From assembly GCA_047628755.1 (NCBI GenBank), contig JBLHVV010000004.1:1-61928 (forward strand): 61,928 nt of DNA, given 5' to 3'. How positions within the stretch are numbered: position 1 is the stretch's first letter; every line of letters begins with the position of its first letter. This document shows, piece after piece, positions 35,677 through 44,370 of this stretch. This DNA is from Bermanella sp047628755. Its GTDB lineage: Bacteria > Pseudomonadota > Gammaproteobacteria > Pseudomonadales > Oceanobacteraceae. The position numbers and the translations under genes were made by a program. The notes beneath the pieces were generated by a model. That model made no database searches. It saw only the letters and a list, made by a program, of their open reading frames with translations, and was not told the DNA's origin.

Positions 35677-37095
35677 CTAATCGTTTACTCTTAGTGAAAT
35701 GAACATAGGTGCTCCTCGACGCACAATGCGCATTGGCACCAGTCGGCCGCTTGGTAACTTACTAATTACACGCTCAAAATCACCCATATTACGAATAATT
35801 TCGCTGTAAACCATAGTAATAACATCGCCATTAATTAAGCCTGCATTAGCGCCAGGACCCTGAGCAACATTATTAACCAAAACACCGTCAGTATCTAATT
35901 TCTGCTTTTGAGCTGCTGTGAGCTCAGTCACCTCGATACCAAGGCGATTAGATTTAATATTTTTAGCGGGCTCTGGCGCTGCGCGAGCCAACCCACCCTC
36001 TTGCGGCAACGCTCCTATTTTCACCGTGAGCATCTTGGTTTTACCGCGGCGTATAACTTTTAACCTTGCATTCGAATCAGGGCGTACCCGCCCCACAAGA
36101 TGTGGAAGGTCGCTACTTAAAATAACAGGCTTGCCATTAAATTCAGTGATTATATCACCATACTTAACACCCGATTCATCGGCGGGGCCGTTTTGAACTA
36201 CCTGACTTACTAGTGCTCCCGCTGCTTTTTTAAGACCAAAAGACTCAGCTAAATCTTTATCTACATCTTGAATGGCAACCCCTAACCAACCCCTAGTAAC
36301 GGTGCCAGTTTCTTTAAGCTGCTCAACCACTTCCATGGCTACGTTGATAGGAATGGCAAAGCTAAGCCCCATAAAACCACCACTGCGAGTATATATTTGT
36401 GAGTTAATGCCCACTACTTCGCCACCTAGGTTAAATAACGGCCCGCCTGAGTTACCCGGATTAATAGCCACATCGGTTTGAATAAAAGGCACGTAGTTTT
36501 CATTTGGTAAGCTTCGGCCCTTGGCGCTAACAATCCCTGCTGTTACAGAGTAATCAAACCCAAATGGACTTCCAATTGCTACAACCCAACTACCTACTTT
36601 TAGCTTGTCGCTGTTGCCAATATCTACTTTAGGTAAGTTTTTTGCTTCAATTTTTAATAGTGCTAAATCTGAGCTAGCGTCTGACCCTATTAATTTCGCT
36701 TCGTATTCGCGGCGGTCATTCAAGCGAACAAAAATTTGATCGGCGCCTTCAACCACATGATTATTAGTTAGCACATAGCCATCACCGCTCACAATAAAAC
36801 CTGAGCCTAGAGACGCACGCTGGTGAGATTGACCTCTCGGATTGTCATGAGGGTTTGGATTAGCATTAGGATTCTGTGGTACCCCGAAGAAATGCCTAAA
36901 AATTTCGGGCATACCTTCTGGTAATTCCATGTTATTACCGTAATTTGAAGTGACCTTTTGCGTGGTACTTATGTTGACTACGGCTGGCCCGGCCTCTTCC
37001 ACTAACTCGGTAAAATCTGGGAGTTGCGCTGAAGCAAACGCTGACATATATAGTATACATATGAACAATACGGACTTAATTAATACTGGCTTCAT
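35677..37095 (-). CDS. mucD: MucD/DegQ, periplasmic serine protease
   Basis: This periplasmic HtrA-family protease and chaperone degrades misfolded envelope proteins and, as MucD, lowers sigma-E (AlgU) activity. The 472-residue precursor has a signal peptide (about 1-24, cleavage after AFASA). The catalytic triad is H113 (TNNHVVEG), D143 (SSDLALL) and S216 (GNSGGPLF). Two PDZ domains follow (about 260-350 and 385-465). The ATG at 37093-37095 has GGAG 5 bases before it; a GTG two codons earlier overlaps the rseC stop. It is the last gene of the rpoE-mucA-mucB-rseC-mucD cluster, so MucD is the best label. Confidence 0.95.
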   Translation of the reverse strand: MKPVLIKSVLFICILYMSAFASAQLPDFTELVEEAGPAVVNISTTQKVTSNYGNNMELPEGMPEIFRHFFGVPQNPNANPNPHDNPRGQSHQRASLGSGFIVSGDGYVLTNNHVVEGADQIFVRLNDRREYEAKLIGSDASSDLALLKIEAKNLPKVDIGNSDKLKVGSWVVAIGSPFGFDYSVTAGIVSAKGRSLPNENYVPFIQTDVAINPGNSGGPLFNLGGEVVGINSQIYTRSGGFMGLSFAIPINVAMEVVEQLKETGTVTRGWLGVAIQDVDKDLAESFGLKKAAGALVSQVVQNGPADESGVKYGDIITEFNGKPVILSSDLPHLVGRVRPDSNARLKVIRRGKTKMLTVKIGALPQEGGLARAAPEPAKNIKSNRLGIEVTELTAAQKQKLDTDGVLVNNVAQGPGANAGLINGDVITMVYSEIIRNMGDFERVISKLPSGRLVPMRIVRRGAPMFISLRVND

Positions 37096-37097
37096 AT

Positions 37098-37562
37098 TCA
37101 CTCCACTTCACACATTGGGATATGCATTTTCTCTGAATTAATTTTACGAACTAATTGAGGATTCCACTGATCAAAATCAAGAGTCTTAGATTTGAAATTA
37201 ACCCATAAAAAACCAACTATTAAGGCAACAAACGACATAATAATAATACCGCCTTCGCTGATACCCAAATAAGTACCTAGTAACGCAATAAAGATCATAC
37301 TTAACAGGGGCACGCCATACATAAGCATAGACGATCTTAAAATAGCTTGTTCGGGCACACCTATAATAACCTGCTCATTTGGCTGAACGTCAAGTCCATT
37401 GCGCGACACTGGAATATCTATCTGCTTTTGGCCCACTTTTGCCAACAGACTATGACCACAGCCTTTTTGCGCTTGGCAAGACCCACAAGCCGTTTTCTGG
37501 ATAGCCTGTACCCACACAATGTCACTTTCAACCCTTAAAACTAACGCCGACTCTTCAACCAT
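37098..37562 (-). CDS. rseC: RseC/MucC, sigma-E operon membrane protein
   Basis: The 154-residue inner-membrane protein has the RseC layout. An N-terminal cytoplasmic domain carries a cysteine cluster (TACGSCQAQKGCGHS, about 24-38). Two adjacent transmembrane helices follow (about 76-95 and 100-120), then a short C-terminal tail. RseC/MucC modulates sigma-E and, in E. coli, the SoxR-reducing system; the cysteines suggest a metal or Fe-S cluster. The gene is coupled to mucD (its stop touches the mucD start region) and lies 164 bases after mucB. Confidence 0.92.
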   Translation of the reverse strand: MVEESALVLRVESDIVWVQAIQKTACGSCQAQKGCGHSLLAKVGQKQIDIPVSRNGLDVQPNEQVIIGVPEQAILRSSMLMYGVPLLSMIFIALLGTYLGISEGGIIIMSFVALIVGFLWVNFKSKTLDFDQWNPQLVRKINSEKMHIPMCEVE

Positions 37563-37649
37563 ATCTTCTCATTTACTGCTAAATGCAGCCTATCTGGCTG
37601 TCTCAGTATGTATTTAACAATTAACATAAAAGAGCATTATGCCCCTTTA

Positions 37650-37687
37650 TGTTTTAATCTGCTAAAGATGTTTTAATCTGCTGAAGC
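37650..37687. repeat. Two 19-bp direct repeats in the mucB-rseC gap
   Basis: TGTTTTAATCTGCTAAAGA at 37650 is repeated immediately as TGTTTTAATCTGCTGAAGC at 37669 (17 of 19 identical). They lie in the unusually long gap between mucB and rseC, next to a weak hairpin (AACATAAA...TTTATGTT). This may be a small duplication or a regulatory spacer. Confidence 0.55.
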
Positions 37688-37726
37688 ATTTTAACACGCG
37701 GGAAATATGAACTTTAACGATCCCGG

Positions 37727-38710
37727 TTAACGCAGTTCTACGCTTTGAGCAATTTTCTGCGCCGTAGCAGCCGGTATTTCACCCACTACAGTAATACGAT
37801 GAGTTTTACCTTGCCATTGTTTGTGCTGAACCGCTAATGCAGTTGGCCCTGATTGAGCAGTGCCCTCGTCCTGAACTTTCTCAACACCCTCTACATAAAT
37901 TGAAAACATAACAATGCCATCACTGTAAATTCGACGGGCTGACAATTTAGGAGCATGGCCGGCTGCAGTTTGATCTCTGAACCCAATTGGCATCCAATTT
38001 AGTCGCCACTCTAATATATCAGCGGGCGATGTCCTTAGTAGGTCAGCGGATTGGGCCAGTTTAAGCTCAACACCTTCGTTTCGTGGTTTAAAACGTGCTT
38101 CATAAAACTCTAGGTCTGGCTTAAAATAACTGAACATATAACGCTCTAAGACCTTACCACTGCGAGCGATTAATTCAGTTCTTAATGGTACCTTCGTTTC
38201 CAGATCCATCCATACTTGATAAAAGTGCCGAGTGGCATCTTTAGGGGACAACTGAACCCCTACCACCGGACGACCCGCTACGCGCTGAGTACCCAGAATT
38301 TTAAATGTATAAGCCTTACTTAGCTGACGAATACTGCCCATGGCCTTGTTGCCAAACGGAGTATTACCTTGCTTTTGAAGTTGCTCTACCGTCAAATCAG
38401 GATGAATACAAAATAGCTCTTCGCCGCGGCGAATAATCTCCCGAACAGGGCCGTCTAAATGCAACATCCGCTCCCATATATCACCGTCGTTTATTCCATG
38501 CACAATTTCTACATTTTGAACTTGGTTTCCTGCTTGGTGGGAAAAAATACCCTGATACATAGCATTAGGCGATTGCTCTAGCATTTGCTCATACAAGTAT
38601 TCCGCTGTGGGGGACTGCTTAATTTCAACGGTTGATGTCAGCTCTGATTTCTCTGCAAAACTTAATACAGATAAACCCACCAGCACCGCCATTACTAGCC
38701 AACGAGTCAT
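37727..38710 (-). CDS. mucB: MucB/RseB, periplasmic sigma-E regulator
   Basis: RseB/MucB binds the periplasmic part of RseA/MucA, shields it from cleavage and senses lipid or LPS stress. The 327-residue precursor starts with a signal peptide (about 1-19, VLVGLSVLSFA). It shows the lipoprotein-like fold: the large domain has YQGIFSHQAGNQVQNVEIVH and RIIRRGEELFCI-like blocks, and the smaller C-terminal domain is at about 220-325. Its ATG overlaps the mucA stop as TAATG. Confidence 0.95.
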   Translation of the reverse strand: MTRWLVMAVLVGLSVLSFAEKSELTSTVEIKQSPTAEYLYEQMLEQSPNAMYQGIFSHQAGNQVQNVEIVHGINDGDIWERMLHLDGPVREIIRRGEELFCIHPDLTVEQLQKQGNTPFGNKAMGSIRQLSKAYTFKILGTQRVAGRPVVGVQLSPKDATRHFYQVWMDLETKVPLRTELIARSGKVLERYMFSYFKPDLEFYEARFKPRNEGVELKLAQSADLLRTSPADILEWRLNWMPIGFRDQTAAGHAPKLSARRIYSDGIVMFSIYVEGVEKVQDEGTAQSGPTALAVQHKQWQGKTHRITVVGEIPAATAQKIAQSVELR

Positions 38711-39309
38711 TAATTATCCTTGCTTTGATTAGATGTTTCAAAGTTAACGACTCGCGCAAATGGCATTGACATACGACCTTGCCCTAACGCACTGTCTTGC
38801 GCGTGTTGCTTAAGATAGATATTCAGTCGCTCTTGAGCTTGCTGTAATTGAGCTTCGTTAAGGTCGATGGTTATTTCCGCTCCCTGCTGAGCAATCATTG
38901 ATGGGCCGGTTTGCGGTGGAGTGACTACTTGAACCTTAGTTTCAGATGCAAGCTGCTGTCCACCTGAAGTATCAACCAATGGATTAAAGCGCGCGCCTAG
39001 TACCACAGCTAATGTCACAGACGCTGCAATAGATATACTGCCAACCGTTTTTAGCCAGCCCTTTGTTTTTGTCTGCTCGGTACTTTCAAAAGACTGGTTA
39101 GCTATAGCGGCACTCACAGCTCCACTAATATCAACATGACTAAAATCTGAGACCGTTCCTTTAATAGCATTGCTGCCAATATGATATCGTGACCAGACTT
39201 GCTTTAAGTCTGGACTGCCCTCCACATCCTTTAATGTTCGATGCAGCGTTAACTCATCTAATTCGCCATCCATTAAAGCTGACAAAGATTCAATTTTGTT
39301 ATCACTCAT
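38710..39309 (-). CDS. mucA: MucA/RseA, anti-sigma-E factor
   Basis: The 199-residue inner-membrane protein binds and inactivates sigma-E. The cytoplasmic anti-sigma domain begins ESLSALMDGELDE (about 6-20) with WSRYHIG near 40. A single transmembrane helix (about 85-105) follows, then a periplasmic tail that would be cut by DegS/AlgW-type and RseP proteases on stress. It lies 15 bases after rpoE and overlaps mucB. Confidence 0.95.
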   Translation of the reverse strand: MSDNKIESLSALMDGELDELTLHRTLKDVEGSPDLKQVWSRYHIGSNAIKGTVSDFSHVDISGAVSAAIANQSFESTEQTKTKGWLKTVGSISIAASVTLAVVLGARFNPLVDTSGGQQLASETKVQVVTPPQTGPSMIAQQGAEITIDLNEAQLQQAQERLNIYLKQHAQDSALGQGRMSMPFARVVNFETSNQSKDN

Positions 39310-39324
39310 AAGTCACCTCGGCAG

Positions 39325-39924
39325 TTAGCCTTTTGCTGTTTTACTTTGTGTGTTTTTTAACAAAGGCGCCATTGCTTTATCAATGGATTCCCTTGCTCTA
39401 AATATACGTGAACGAACCGTGCCTATTGGACAATCCATTACCTCTCCTATTTCTTCGTAGCTCATACCTTCTAATTCCCGCAGCCTAATGGCCGTGCGCA
39501 ATTCGTCTGGTAGTTGATCTATGGCTTCGAACACCACTTCTTTTAATTGATCGCGAGCAATAATACTTTCTGGCGTGGCAATATCTTTAAGAGCCCCTGC
39601 AACGCTATAATGTTCCGCATCATTTACATCAATATCCTGAGTTGGTGGTCTACGCCCTTGTGTCACCAAATAATTCTTGGCAGTGTTGACAGCAATTCGA
39701 TATAACCATGTATAAAACTGACTATCCCCTCTAAAGTTCTTTAACGCACGATAGGCCTTTATAAACGCCTCTTGCGTAACATCGGGAACCTCTCCCATAT
39801 CCACATAACGGGATACAAGTGACATTATTTTATGCTGATGCTTGAGTACTAACAGATCAAATGCGCGTTTATCGCCCTTTTGAACTCTTAGCACCAACTG
39901 TTTATCTGAATCTTGTAGCGACAT
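39325..39924 (-). CDS. rpoE: RpoE/AlgU, envelope-stress sigma factor
   Basis: This ECF sigma factor of 199 residues directs transcription of envelope-stress genes at GGAACTT/TCNAA promoters. Sigma region 2 (about 24-95) contains FDLLVLKHQHKIMSLV and DVTQEAFIKAYRAL. Region 4 (about 135-185) contains LPDELRTAIRLRELEGMSYEEIGEVMDCPIGTVRSRIFRAR. It is the first gene of rpoE-mucA-mucB-rseC-mucD and is preceded by a near-consensus sigma-E promoter, so the operon should be self-activating. Confidence 0.97.
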   Translation of the reverse strand: MSLQDSDKQLVLRVQKGDKRAFDLLVLKHQHKIMSLVSRYVDMGEVPDVTQEAFIKAYRALKNFRGDSQFYTWLYRIAVNTAKNYLVTQGRRPPTQDIDVNDAEHYSVAGALKDIATPESIIARDQLKEVVFEAIDQLPDELRTAIRLRELEGMSYEEIGEVMDCPIGTVRSRIFRARESIDKAMAPLLKNTQSKTAKG

Positions 39925-40023
39925 TGCTCCCCCGCGCTTTACGCGCCAGCATTAGTAAGTCCCATTTATTTTGTATAAATATATTCTTGGGTAGTTACTA
40001 AATATGTATTCCTCATGACAACA

Positions 40024-40051
40024 TTAGAAGGGAACTCAATCAAAAAGTTCC
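40024..40051 (-). promoter_or_regulatory. Sigma-E autoregulatory promoter for rpoE
   Basis: The minus strand has GGAACTT (40045-40051), a 16-base spacer and TCTAA (40024-40028), an excellent fit to the sigma-E/AlgU consensus. Transcription would start about 90 bases before the rpoE ATG. A second GGAACT on the opposite strand at 40031 makes the -35 region partly symmetrical. Confidence 0.85.
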
Positions 40052-40185
40052 ACACTGCTAAAATAATACTTAAGTTTTGATCATTGTAATGGCTTTAAGC
40101 ATGTTTGTACCGTTTCAGCACTTCTTAATTAATCTTCTTAGCAGTATAGTGACACACATAAATATATGAAAATTAAAGGTTATAT

Positions 40186-41763
40186 ATGGATCAGCGACAG
40201 GTTTTTGATGTTTTGGTCATTGGCAGTGGCGCAGCTGGTTTAGCCGTTGCTCTCAGTGCGGCAGACTCTGCAAAGGTGGCTGTATTGAGTAAAGACACAC
40301 TCATTAGCGGCAGCACTCGCTGGGCACAAGGGGGCATTGCAGCTGTGTTGGACAGCGAAGACTCATCTCAAGCTCACATCACAGATACCCTAACTGCAGG
40401 TGCTGGACTGTGTAACTACAATGCAGTGAAGCAAACTGTAGAAAATGGTGCAGATGCCATTAACTGGTTAATAGATCAACAAGTTCAATTTAGCAAAGAA
40501 GGCGACAGCTACCATCTGACTAAAGAAGGGGGCCATAGCCATCGTCGTATTATTCACGCTGCCGATGCCACAGGTGTGGCGGTAAGTGAGGCTTTAATTG
40601 GCCAAGCCATAGCCCACAAAAACATTTCGCTGTTTGAACACCGGATCGCCATTGACCTAATTACCTGCGAAAAATTTAAAATGCCTGGTAAAGGGGTCAC
40701 AGGTGCGTATGTACTTAACGATAAAAATGGTCGCGTAGAAACGTTCCGCGCTCGCACCGTAGTTATTGCCTCGGGTGGCGCTAGTAAATCGTACTTGTAT
40801 ACCAGTAATCCTGACGGCACATCGGGTGACGGAATAGCCATGGCATGGCGGTCAGGTTGCCGCGTGGCCAACATGGAGTTCAATCAGTTTCACCCTACTT
40901 GCTTGTATCACCCGCAAGCTAAAAGCTTTTTGATTACCGAAGCAGTGCGCGGCGAAGGAGGGTATTTATTGCTGCCAAATGGTGAACGCTTTATGCACAA
41001 GTTTGATAAGCGTGAAGAGTTGGCTCCCCGCGACATAGTGGCTAGGGCAATTGACCATGAAATGAAACGCCTTGGGGCAGATTGTTTGTATTTAGACATC
41101 AGCCACAAGCCAAAAGAATTTATCATTGAGCATTTCCCAAATATTTATGAGCGCTGTTTAGAATTGGGCATTGATATGAGTAAGCAGCCAATTCCAGTTG
41201 TCCCAGCTGCTCATTACACCTGTGGTGGTATTGTCACAGACACTTCTGGCCGCACAGATATACCAAACTTGTATGCCGTTGGTGAGTGCGCTCATACGGG
41301 TTTGCATGGTGCCAACCGACTAGCCAGCAACTCTTTATTAGAATGCATTGTTTACGGTCGAAGCGCCGCTGAGCATATTCTAAATATAATCAAAGAAAAA
41401 CTAGATGTGCCATTCGCCCCAGACTGGGATGAAAGCCAGGTAACCGATTCAGACGAAGACGTTGTGATCAGTCACAACTGGGACGAACTGCGGCGTTTTA
41501 TGTGGGATTATGTAGGGATTGTAAGAACCGACAAACGCTTATTACGTGCTGAGCACCGAGTGCAACTGCTAAGAAAGGAAATTTTAGAGTTTTACGGTAA
41601 CCATAAAGTCACCAGTGACTTATTAGAGCTGCGTAACCTTGTTGAGGTATCTGAACTAATCATTCGCTGTTCAATTCTAAGAAAAGAAAGTCGTGGGCTG
41701 CATTATTCACTAAGTCACCCAGACTTGTTACCAGTGGCATACGATACGGTCCTAACACCTTAG
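40186..41763 (+). CDS. nadB: NadB, L-aspartate oxidase
   Basis: This FAD enzyme oxidises aspartate to iminoaspartate, the first step of de novo NAD synthesis. The 525-residue protein has the dinucleotide-binding motif DVLVIGSGAAGLAVAL (8-23) and STRWAQGGIAAVL (substrate loop, about 44-56). It also has HTGLHGANRLASNSLLECIVYGRSAA (in two blocks near 370-392) and the C-terminal helical domain. AAGG lies 7 bases before the ATG. It is divergent from rpoE, as in many gammaproteobacteria, and shares a terminator with fleQ. Confidence 0.97.
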   Translation: MDQRQVFDVLVIGSGAAGLAVALSAADSAKVAVLSKDTLISGSTRWAQGGIAAVLDSEDSSQAHITDTLTAGAGLCNYNAVKQTVENGADAINWLIDQQVQFSKEGDSYHLTKEGGHSHRRIIHAADATGVAVSEALIGQAIAHKNISLFEHRIAIDLITCEKFKMPGKGVTGAYVLNDKNGRVETFRARTVVIASGGASKSYLYTSNPDGTSGDGIAMAWRSGCRVANMEFNQFHPTCLYHPQAKSFLITEAVRGEGGYLLLPNGERFMHKFDKREELAPRDIVARAIDHEMKRLGADCLYLDISHKPKEFIIEHFPNIYERCLELGIDMSKQPIPVVPAAHYTCGGIVTDTSGRTDIPNLYAVGECAHTGLHGANRLASNSLLECIVYGRSAAEHILNIIKEKLDVPFAPDWDESQVTDSDEDVVISHNWDELRRFMWDYVGIVRTDKRLLRAEHRVQLLRKEILEFYGNHKVTSDLLELRNLVEVSELIIRCSILRKESRGLHYSLSHPDLLPVAYDTVLTP

Positions 41764-41798
41764 GTTTGCCAAGATGAAATCACTTTATTAGAGTCAAA

Positions 41799-41840
41799 TA
41801 AAAAAGTCCCATTTAATACTTATTAAACGGGACTTTTTTT
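41799..41840. terminator. Bidirectional terminator between nadB and fleQ
   Basis: Long arms (AGTCCCATTTAATA and TATTAAACGGGACT, with a small bulge) are flanked by A6 and T7. It serves both converging genes and separates the housekeeping block from the right-hand flagellar block. Confidence 0.88.
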
Positions 41841-41863
41841 GGAAAACCGAAATCGTTATATCT

Positions 41864-43339
41864 CTATTGAACGCTTTCCTCTTCAACTGGCTCTTTTTCT
41901 TTACGCTGTAAACCATACTTACGCATTTTTTCAACTAAAGTGGTTCTGCGTATTTGTAATTTCTCGGCAGCCCGAGCTACTATCCCACAAGCATCGTCTA
42001 AAGCCTGCTGAATTAGAGACCGTTCTAAGTTTGTTAAATAATCCTTTAAATCAATGCCGTTAACTGGCAGTAACGCTGGCGAATCTAGACCAATTAACCC
42101 AGGTTCGCTTGGCAGGTTTGCTGGTAATTGCATACCCCCTTCAGCTTCATCACCCTCGTCCATATGACGGAATTTTTTAGGCAGCTCAGGTAAACCTATC
42201 ACACCATACGGATGCATAATGGCCAGTCGCTCAACTAAGTTAGCAAGCTCCCGAACATTACCGTGCCAGTCATGACGGCATAAAGACATAATGGCTGCAC
42301 TATTGAAACGAATAGAACCCCGCTTCTCATTTTCCATACGAGAAATCAATTCATTCATTAATAAAGGAATGTCTTCGCGGCGCTCTCGTAATGCAGGTAC
42401 TTCTAAAGGAAATACATTTAGACGATAGAATAAATCTTCACGAAATCTCTCTTCTTCTACCATTTTCTCTAAATTTTTATGAGTGGCTGCAATAATTCTA
42501 ACATTGGTTTTGATGGTTTTAGTGCCACCTACTCGCTCATAAGTGCGCTCTTGTAATACTCGTAATAGCTTTACCTGCATATTTAAAGGCAGATCACCTA
42601 TTTCATCTAAAAACAGTGTACCTGCTTCAGCCATTTCAAAACGGCCAGAGCGGGAAGTTATAGCACCAGTGAAAGCACCTTTCTCGTGACCAAATAATTC
42701 ACTTTCAATTAATTCGTTCGGAATGGCACCGCAATTTACTGGTACAAATGGACCGTCTCTGCGATCGCTATGATAGTGAAGGTTTCGCGCAACCACTTCT
42801 TTACCTGTACCACTTTCACCCGTAATCAACACAGTAACGTGTTTATTTGCAACCTGGTGCATAAGCTCACGAACGTATTGAATTTGGCGACTGGTTCCCA
42901 CTAACGAACGGAATAGCTGAACTGGACGTCGCTCACCACGAACACGACTGTGAGCAAAGTGTTCGCGAAAAATTTGTGCCCTATGAAGGCTGTCTAGTAG
43001 CTTGTTATAGCTTGGGGGCATAGTCACATGAGCAATAATTGCTCTACGAACATCTTCAGAAAGATCTGAAGGCAATTCTTCTTTACCCACATAAATTATG
43101 GGCATACCTTTGTCCCAGTCACTAATATCATTCAACATTTCTGTAGTAGATTTAGAACTAGAAGTGCCTAGAATAACGGCTACAATATCCATTGGGTCGT
43201 CTGTATTTGCTGCGACGGTTTTCCAGCTTTTAGAATCGCTTTCAAACGCTTCTTCCCCCAGAAAATCTAACAGCACATGCATGTCATGTTTACGCTGTTC
43301 GTCATCATCCACCAACAGGACTTTAATCTCTCGCCACAT
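41864..43339 (-). CDS. fleQ: FleQ/FlrA, master flagellar regulator
   Basis: FleQ is the sigma-54 activator at the top of the polar flagellar cascade and, in Pseudomonas, a c-di-GMP-responsive regulator. The 491-residue protein has the FleQ-type receiver-like domain (about 1-125), which starts VLLVDDDEQRKHD but lacks a normal phosphoacceptor Asp. The AAA+ domain (about 145-385) has Walker A GESGTGKE, GAFTGA, and Walker B TLFLDEIGDL. The Fis-like helix-turn-helix (about 440-475) has ARAAEKLQIRRTTLVEKM. Here it is separated from fleSR by about 34 kb. A long dyad lies about 140-165 bases upstream. Confidence 0.95.
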   Translation of the reverse strand: MWREIKVLLVDDDEQRKHDMHVLLDFLGEEAFESDSKSWKTVAANTDDPMDIVAVILGTSSSKSTTEMLNDISDWDKGMPIIYVGKEELPSDLSEDVRRAIIAHVTMPPSYNKLLDSLHRAQIFREHFAHSRVRGERRPVQLFRSLVGTSRQIQYVRELMHQVANKHVTVLITGESGTGKEVVARNLHYHSDRRDGPFVPVNCGAIPNELIESELFGHEKGAFTGAITSRSGRFEMAEAGTLFLDEIGDLPLNMQVKLLRVLQERTYERVGGTKTIKTNVRIIAATHKNLEKMVEEERFREDLFYRLNVFPLEVPALRERREDIPLLMNELISRMENEKRGSIRFNSAAIMSLCRHDWHGNVRELANLVERLAIMHPYGVIGLPELPKKFRHMDEGDEAEGGMQLPANLPSEPGLIGLDSPALLPVNGIDLKDYLTNLERSLIQQALDDACGIVARAAEKLQIRRTTLVEKMRKYGLQRKEKEPVEEESVQ

Positions 43340-43480
43340 GGTGCTTCCTTAATAGAAAATATTCAAAGTTGCCAGTATATTGACCAGCTATAATTAGTAA
43401 TAGTCAGAGATGTAACATAGGTCAAATTAATGACTCTAGTTTTGTTATTATTATTGATATACGCCAAGATATAAGCTTTA

Positions 43481-43506
43481 AGACCTAGGTCACGTGACAT
43501 AGGTCT
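43481..43506. promoter_or_regulatory. 26-bp near-perfect dyad upstream of fleQ
   Basis: Arms AGACCTAGGTCAC and GTGACATAGGTCT are complementary in 12 of 13 positions. A related half-site (CATAGGTCA) recurs near 43417-43425, closer to fleQ. This looks like an operator for a dimeric regulator in the 343-base fleQ-fliS gap. The regulator is not identifiable from the sequence. Confidence 0.5.
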
Positions 43507-43626
43507 ATTAGTGACAAAAAATAGCCTAGCTGTAAACCGTTTTTTGGCATTAATTTACGAATACGCCAGTTATTTGAATTTATTTTCAAAGCCTAGTCAT
43601 TTTGTGGCGTAAACCGCCGATATAAA

Positions 43627-43657
43627 TAAAAAGGATACCTAAATACCCTTTTTTTAT
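43627..43657 (-). terminator. Terminator after fliS
   Basis: Arms AAAGGGTA and TATCCTTT (one G-T pair) have A and T runs on both sides, 26 bases after the fliS stop. It probably blocks readthrough from fliS toward fleQ. Confidence 0.7.
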
Positions 43658-43682
43658 GGTGGTTAAAGAAACTAAATACGAA

Positions 43683-44126
43683 TCAGACAGATAAAAAACC
43701 GGCTGCTTGAGCTGGACTAAATTTCCCTTGCCCCTTCATATCTAGATAGCTTTCACGAATTCCTTCCCAGCCAGATTTTACTTCCAGTAAAAGACCCATG
43801 ACTTCATTAACAATGTCGGTATCATTCAAACGGTTAGCATCGAACAGACGACGACTCATGTAGTCGTAAAGGCGTTCAAGATTCTTGCTCACATCGCCAC
43901 CTTTTTCATGATCTAACGACTCTTGCAATGCACATATGATGTCCACAGCCCGACCTATTTTTTCATTTTTAGCTTCATGATTACCTTGATCTATGTAGTT
44001 TTTTGCCATAGCTAAACGGGTTAGTGCCCCCTCTAAAAGGAGCTGGATCAATTTATGTGGGTCGGCCTCCATCACCTCAGTATGTAAACTGATTTGACTG
44101 TATTCCTTTGCGCCTTTTGTATACAT
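43683..44126 (-). CDS. fliS: FliS, flagellin export chaperone
   Basis: FliS binds the C-terminus of flagellin in the cytoplasm and prevents early polymerisation. The 147-residue protein has the family pattern: the YxQ start region (KGAKEYSQISLHTEV), HKLIQLLLEGAL (about 25-36), and the four-helix bundle through LYDYMSRRLFDANRLND (about 85-101). GAGG lies 8 bases before the ATG. It is preceded by a sigma-28-like promoter and followed by a terminator, so it is a single late gene. No fliT is visible next to it. Confidence 0.96.
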   Translation of the reverse strand: MYTKGAKEYSQISLHTEVMEADPHKLIQLLLEGALTRLAMAKNYIDQGNHEAKNEKIGRAVDIICALQESLDHEKGGDVSKNLERLYDYMSRRLFDANRLNDTDIVNEVMGLLLEVKSGWEGIRESYLDMKGQGKFSPAQAAGFLSV

Positions 44127-44154
44127 CTTGTTATCCTCTTTCGATTCTTATATT

Positions 44155-44181
44155 AGAACGGCTGCGGCAGATATTTCTTTA
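44155..44181 (-). promoter_or_regulatory. Sigma-28-like promoter for fliS
   Basis: TAAA, a 15-base spacer and GCCGTTCT (consensus GCCGATAA) on the minus strand. The -35 and spacing are perfect and the -10 matches 5 of 8. The start would be about 22 bases before the fliS ATG, leaving room for its GAGG site. Confidence 0.5.
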
Positions 44182-44308
44182 GGTTTAAACGTTAAAATAA
44201 AAATATAAGGCGGAAACGGTTGTTTAAAAAAGCGGCATAGTATGGCCGTATAATTGGAAATCAACTTTGATTTAAACGTAAGGCATTGATTTTATTAGTG
44301 AAAATACT

Positions 44309-44323
44309 TGGCACAGTGTCTGC
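44309..44323 (+). promoter_or_regulatory. Sigma-54 promoter for the TPR-methyltransferase gene
   Basis: TGGCACAGTGTCTGC has a full TGGCAC -24 element and GC exactly 10 bases after GG. The predicted start is about 36 bases before the ATG at 44371. It places the next gene under a sigma-54 activator, probably FleQ or FleR. Confidence 0.7.
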
Positions 44324-44370
44324 TTAGTACACTGCATACATTGATAGATCCTATTAATTAGGGGGGGCGT

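Noticed and set aside
35677..37095. DegS/AlgW site-1 protease of the sigma-E pathway
   Set aside because: The protein has a cleavable signal and two PDZ domains, and follows rseC, so it is MucD/DegQ type.
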